NCBI GenBank assembly: GCA_017743605.1
Contig: JAGHYO010000101.1
Location: forward strand, 1 to 7,441
Source: Thermoflexus sp.
GTDB taxonomy: Bacteria > Chloroflexota > Anaerolineae > Thermoflexales > Thermoflexaceae
Length of the DNA: 7,441 nucleotides
Direction of reading: 5' to 3'
Below are positions 7,417-7,441 of the stretch, piece after piece (the stretch's first letter is position 1; the number at the start of each line of letters is the position of its first letter). The translations under genes and the position numbers were made by a program. The notes under the pieces were generated by a model, which made no database searches, was not told the origin of the DNA, and saw nothing but the letters and a program-made list of their open reading frames with translations.

Positions 7417-7441
7417 CTGTCTCTTATACACATCTGACGCT
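7417..7441. other. Illumina Nextera (Tn5 mosaic-end) adapter, not genomic
   Basis: The bases 7417-7435, CTGTCTCTTATACACATCT, are the exact reverse complement of the 19-bp Tn5 mosaic end used in Nextera libraries. The next six bases, GACGCT, are the start of the Nextera Read 1 (i5-side) adapter extension. The sequence is AT-rich in its core and unlike the flanking GC-rich DNA. It is library adapter read-through left at the contig end. Peptides read across it, such as MCIRDR or MYKRQ on the minus strand, are artefacts. Confidence 0.98.

Noticed and set aside
7086..7433. Minus-strand frames beginning MCIRDR or MYKRQ at the contig end
   Set aside because: Their start codons lie in the Nextera adapter, so they cannot be genomic genes as written.

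Overview
The window is about two-thirds G+C with strongly GC-biased third codon positions. Gene content and protein style would fit a thermophilic or environmental Chloroflexota-type bacterium, but no marker gene settles the taxonomy, so this is a weak inference. It looks like the end of a draft (probably metagenomic) contig: the last 25 bases are Illumina Nextera/Tn5 adapter, not genome.

Bases 1-1800, plus strand: a thiamine operon. The window opens inside the 3' half of a TPP riboswitch. It is followed by thiE (thiamine-phosphate synthase) and thiD (HMP/HMP-P kinase), and closes with a GC-rich hairpin terminator. The leader between riboswitch and thiE has two overlapping complementarities that could form an on/off switch acting on the thiE ribosome-binding site. 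ThiD supplies HMP-PP and ThiE joins it to the thiazole phosphate.

Bases 1812-3027, minus strand, convergent with thiD: a decayed MgtC/DUF4010-family membrane protein gene. It reads as one protein of about 404 residues if two in-frame TAG codons and one 1-nt frameshift are ignored.

Bases 3028-3456: no intact gene. The minus strand carries a good rho-independent terminator. Upstream of that is a stretch with coding-like base composition that changes reading frame, possibly another decayed gene.

Bases 3457-4710, minus strand: an intact MOP-superfamily polysaccharide flippase. It is divergent from bases 4856-6904, plus strand, an intact 682-residue glycoside hydrolase family 2 enzyme with no visible signal peptide. 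A flippase back to back with a GH2 enzyme suggests glycan handling, but the substrate cannot be read from the sequence.

Bases 6942-7416, plus strand: the 5' part of an open, Pro/Ala/Glu-rich reading frame of unknown function that runs into the adapter. I see no CRISPR array, tRNA, rRNA, insertion sequence or clear novel system. The most unusual content is the decay concentrated between 1812 and about 3450 while all flanking genes are intact.
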